From the NCBI GenBank assembly GCA_005877655.1, contig VBOC01000087.1:1-5439 (forward strand): 5,439 bases of DNA, written 5' to 3'. Source of the DNA: Ignavibacteria bacterium (GTDB taxonomy: Bacteria > Bacteroidota > Ignavibacteria > UBA10030 > SZUA-254). Both the position numbers and the translations under genes were made by a program. A model generated the notes under the pieces. It did no database searches. It worked only from the letters and a program-made list of their open reading frames with translations, and was not told where the DNA came from. Shown here in pieces: positions 4,942 through 5,439 of the stretch. The first letter of the stretch is position 1. Every line of letters begins with the position of its first letter.

Positions 4942-5439
4942 TTGTGGGATGCCGGAGATCGGCTCACGCACCCGCGTCACCACCATTCCGGTGTCGGTGA
5001 GAAGAACGATTGATCCGTTCCCGCCCACGATAATTCCCCGATTCGTGTCCAGAACGGAGACGGCATAAAGGTTGTTAGACGTCCTGCTCGGGAAAATTGT
5101 CCAATCCGCCCCGCCGTTCGTCGTCCGTGCGATCGTCCCGCCGCTGCCGACCGCAAAACCCGTGTTCGCATCGATAAACGAAACTCCAAAGAAATAGCTA
5201 AGCGTGCCGCTCGATTGGCTCGACCAGGTTGATCCGCCGTTCGTCGTCCGGAGAATTAAGCCCTGCGTGCCGACCGCGGTTCCCCTGTTTGCATCCGTGA
5301 AAGAGACTCCGTAAAGGAAGTTCGTTACCCCACTTGTCTGTTCCGACCAGACCGCGCCGCCGTTTGTTGTGCGCAGAATCTTCCCCGGTCCCCCCACCAC
5401 CGTGCCCGTGCTGCTGTCGGCGAAAGAGACGCCCAGAAA
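4663..5439 (-). CDS. T9SS-secreted protein with Ycf48/BNR-like propeller repeats, 5' end outside window
   Basis: The frame is open to the right edge and shows the last 258 residues of a larger exported protein. The first GTG at 5400 is not a credible start because the repeat pattern continues through the 13 codons before it. Three complete 41-residue units carry the pattern AVG-x-x-G-x-I-x-RTTNGG-x-x-W followed by GVSF-x-D-x-N-x-G, typical of Ycf48-like/BNR beta-propeller blades. A degenerate fourth (IIVGGNGSIVLL) ends the array. The C-terminal roughly 90 residues are a T9SS type A sorting domain: GFQLYQNFPNPFNSNTTIEF, then TVYDLLGRKISTL, LEPGVHRRTFDGSSLGSGIY and a basic end RKLLLIR. Such domains direct passage through the type IX secretion pore and are then usually removed. 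The protein is therefore predicted to be cell-surface or released. What the propeller binds cannot be read from sequence, and the signal peptide must lie upstream. Confidence 0.92.
   Translation of the reverse strand, partial: FLGVSFADSSTGTVVGGPGKILRTTNGGAVWSEQTSGVTNFLYGVSFTDANRGTAVGTQGLILRTTNGGSTWSSQSSGTLSYFFGVSFIDANTGFAVGSGGTIARTTNGGADWTIFPSRTSNNLYAVSVLDTNRGIIVGGNGSIVLLTDTGMVVTRVREPISGIPQGFQLYQNFPNPFNSNTTIEFEINAPGFISLTVYDLLGRKISTLAEGVLEPGVHRRTFDGSSLGSGIYFYRLETVDRVRGLHERQTRKLLLIR
5035..5403 (-). repeat. Three in-frame tandem repeats of 123 bp (41-residue propeller blades)
   Basis: The units are 5281-5403, 5158-5280 and 5035-5157, each exactly 41 codons with no gap. The segment coding RTTNGG is the most alike at DNA level; CCGCCGTTCGTCGTCCG on the + strand is shared by the two units nearer the gene's 3' end, and the remaining unit differs by a few bases. 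The middle of each unit (about residues 20-30) varies. The array probably continues beyond the right edge. Confidence 0.85.

Overview
The window reads as ordinary chromosome from a bacterium of the Bacteroidota/Chlorobiota/Ignavibacteria (FCB) superphylum. The strongest clue is a protein at the right edge that ends in a type IX secretion (T9SS) type A sorting domain with the motif QNFPNPFN. This motif is common in Ignavibacteria, Chlorobiota and related metagenomic lineages. Some genes have strong Shine-Dalgarno (SD) sites, which fits these lineages better than Bacteroidia, where SD use is weak. The taxonomic placement is inference from two features, not a measured assignment.

Layout, left to right. 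(1) The 3' part of a membrane glycosyltransferase of the GT39/PMT_2 type lies on the + strand; its 5' end is outside the window. (2) Converging on it across 39 bp is an LD-carboxypeptidase of family S66 (ldcA type) on the - strand. (3) A small secreted protein with a DUF4402-like beta-sandwich domain follows, with a clear signal peptide, a very good SD site and a candidate promoter. (4) A block of about 640 bp that looks empty in a search for ORFs above 60 codons holds two tiny open frames of 49 and 50 codons. Each has an AGGAG site, and they are 15 bp apart, so they look like a two-gene microprotein operon. (5) A 64-residue CPXCG zinc-ribbon-like protein. (6) A DinB-superfamily (DUF1572-like) metal-binding four-helix protein of 168 residues. 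(7) The 3' part of a T9SS-secreted protein with Ycf48/BNR-like propeller repeats of exactly 41 residues, running off the right edge. Everything except the glycosyltransferase is on the - strand.

The genes do not form one pathway. Three act on or beyond the cell envelope: the glycosyltransferase (lipid-linked sugar transfer), LdcA (peptidoglycan peptide recycling) and the two exported proteins. DinB and CPXCG look like cytoplasmic housekeeping or stress accessories. The T9SS cargo gene and the dinB-like gene are 28 bp apart and the CPXCG gene follows after 53 bp, so these three may share a transcript. The microprotein pair is the least explained part of the window. No RNA gene, CRISPR array, insertion sequence or attachment site was seen.
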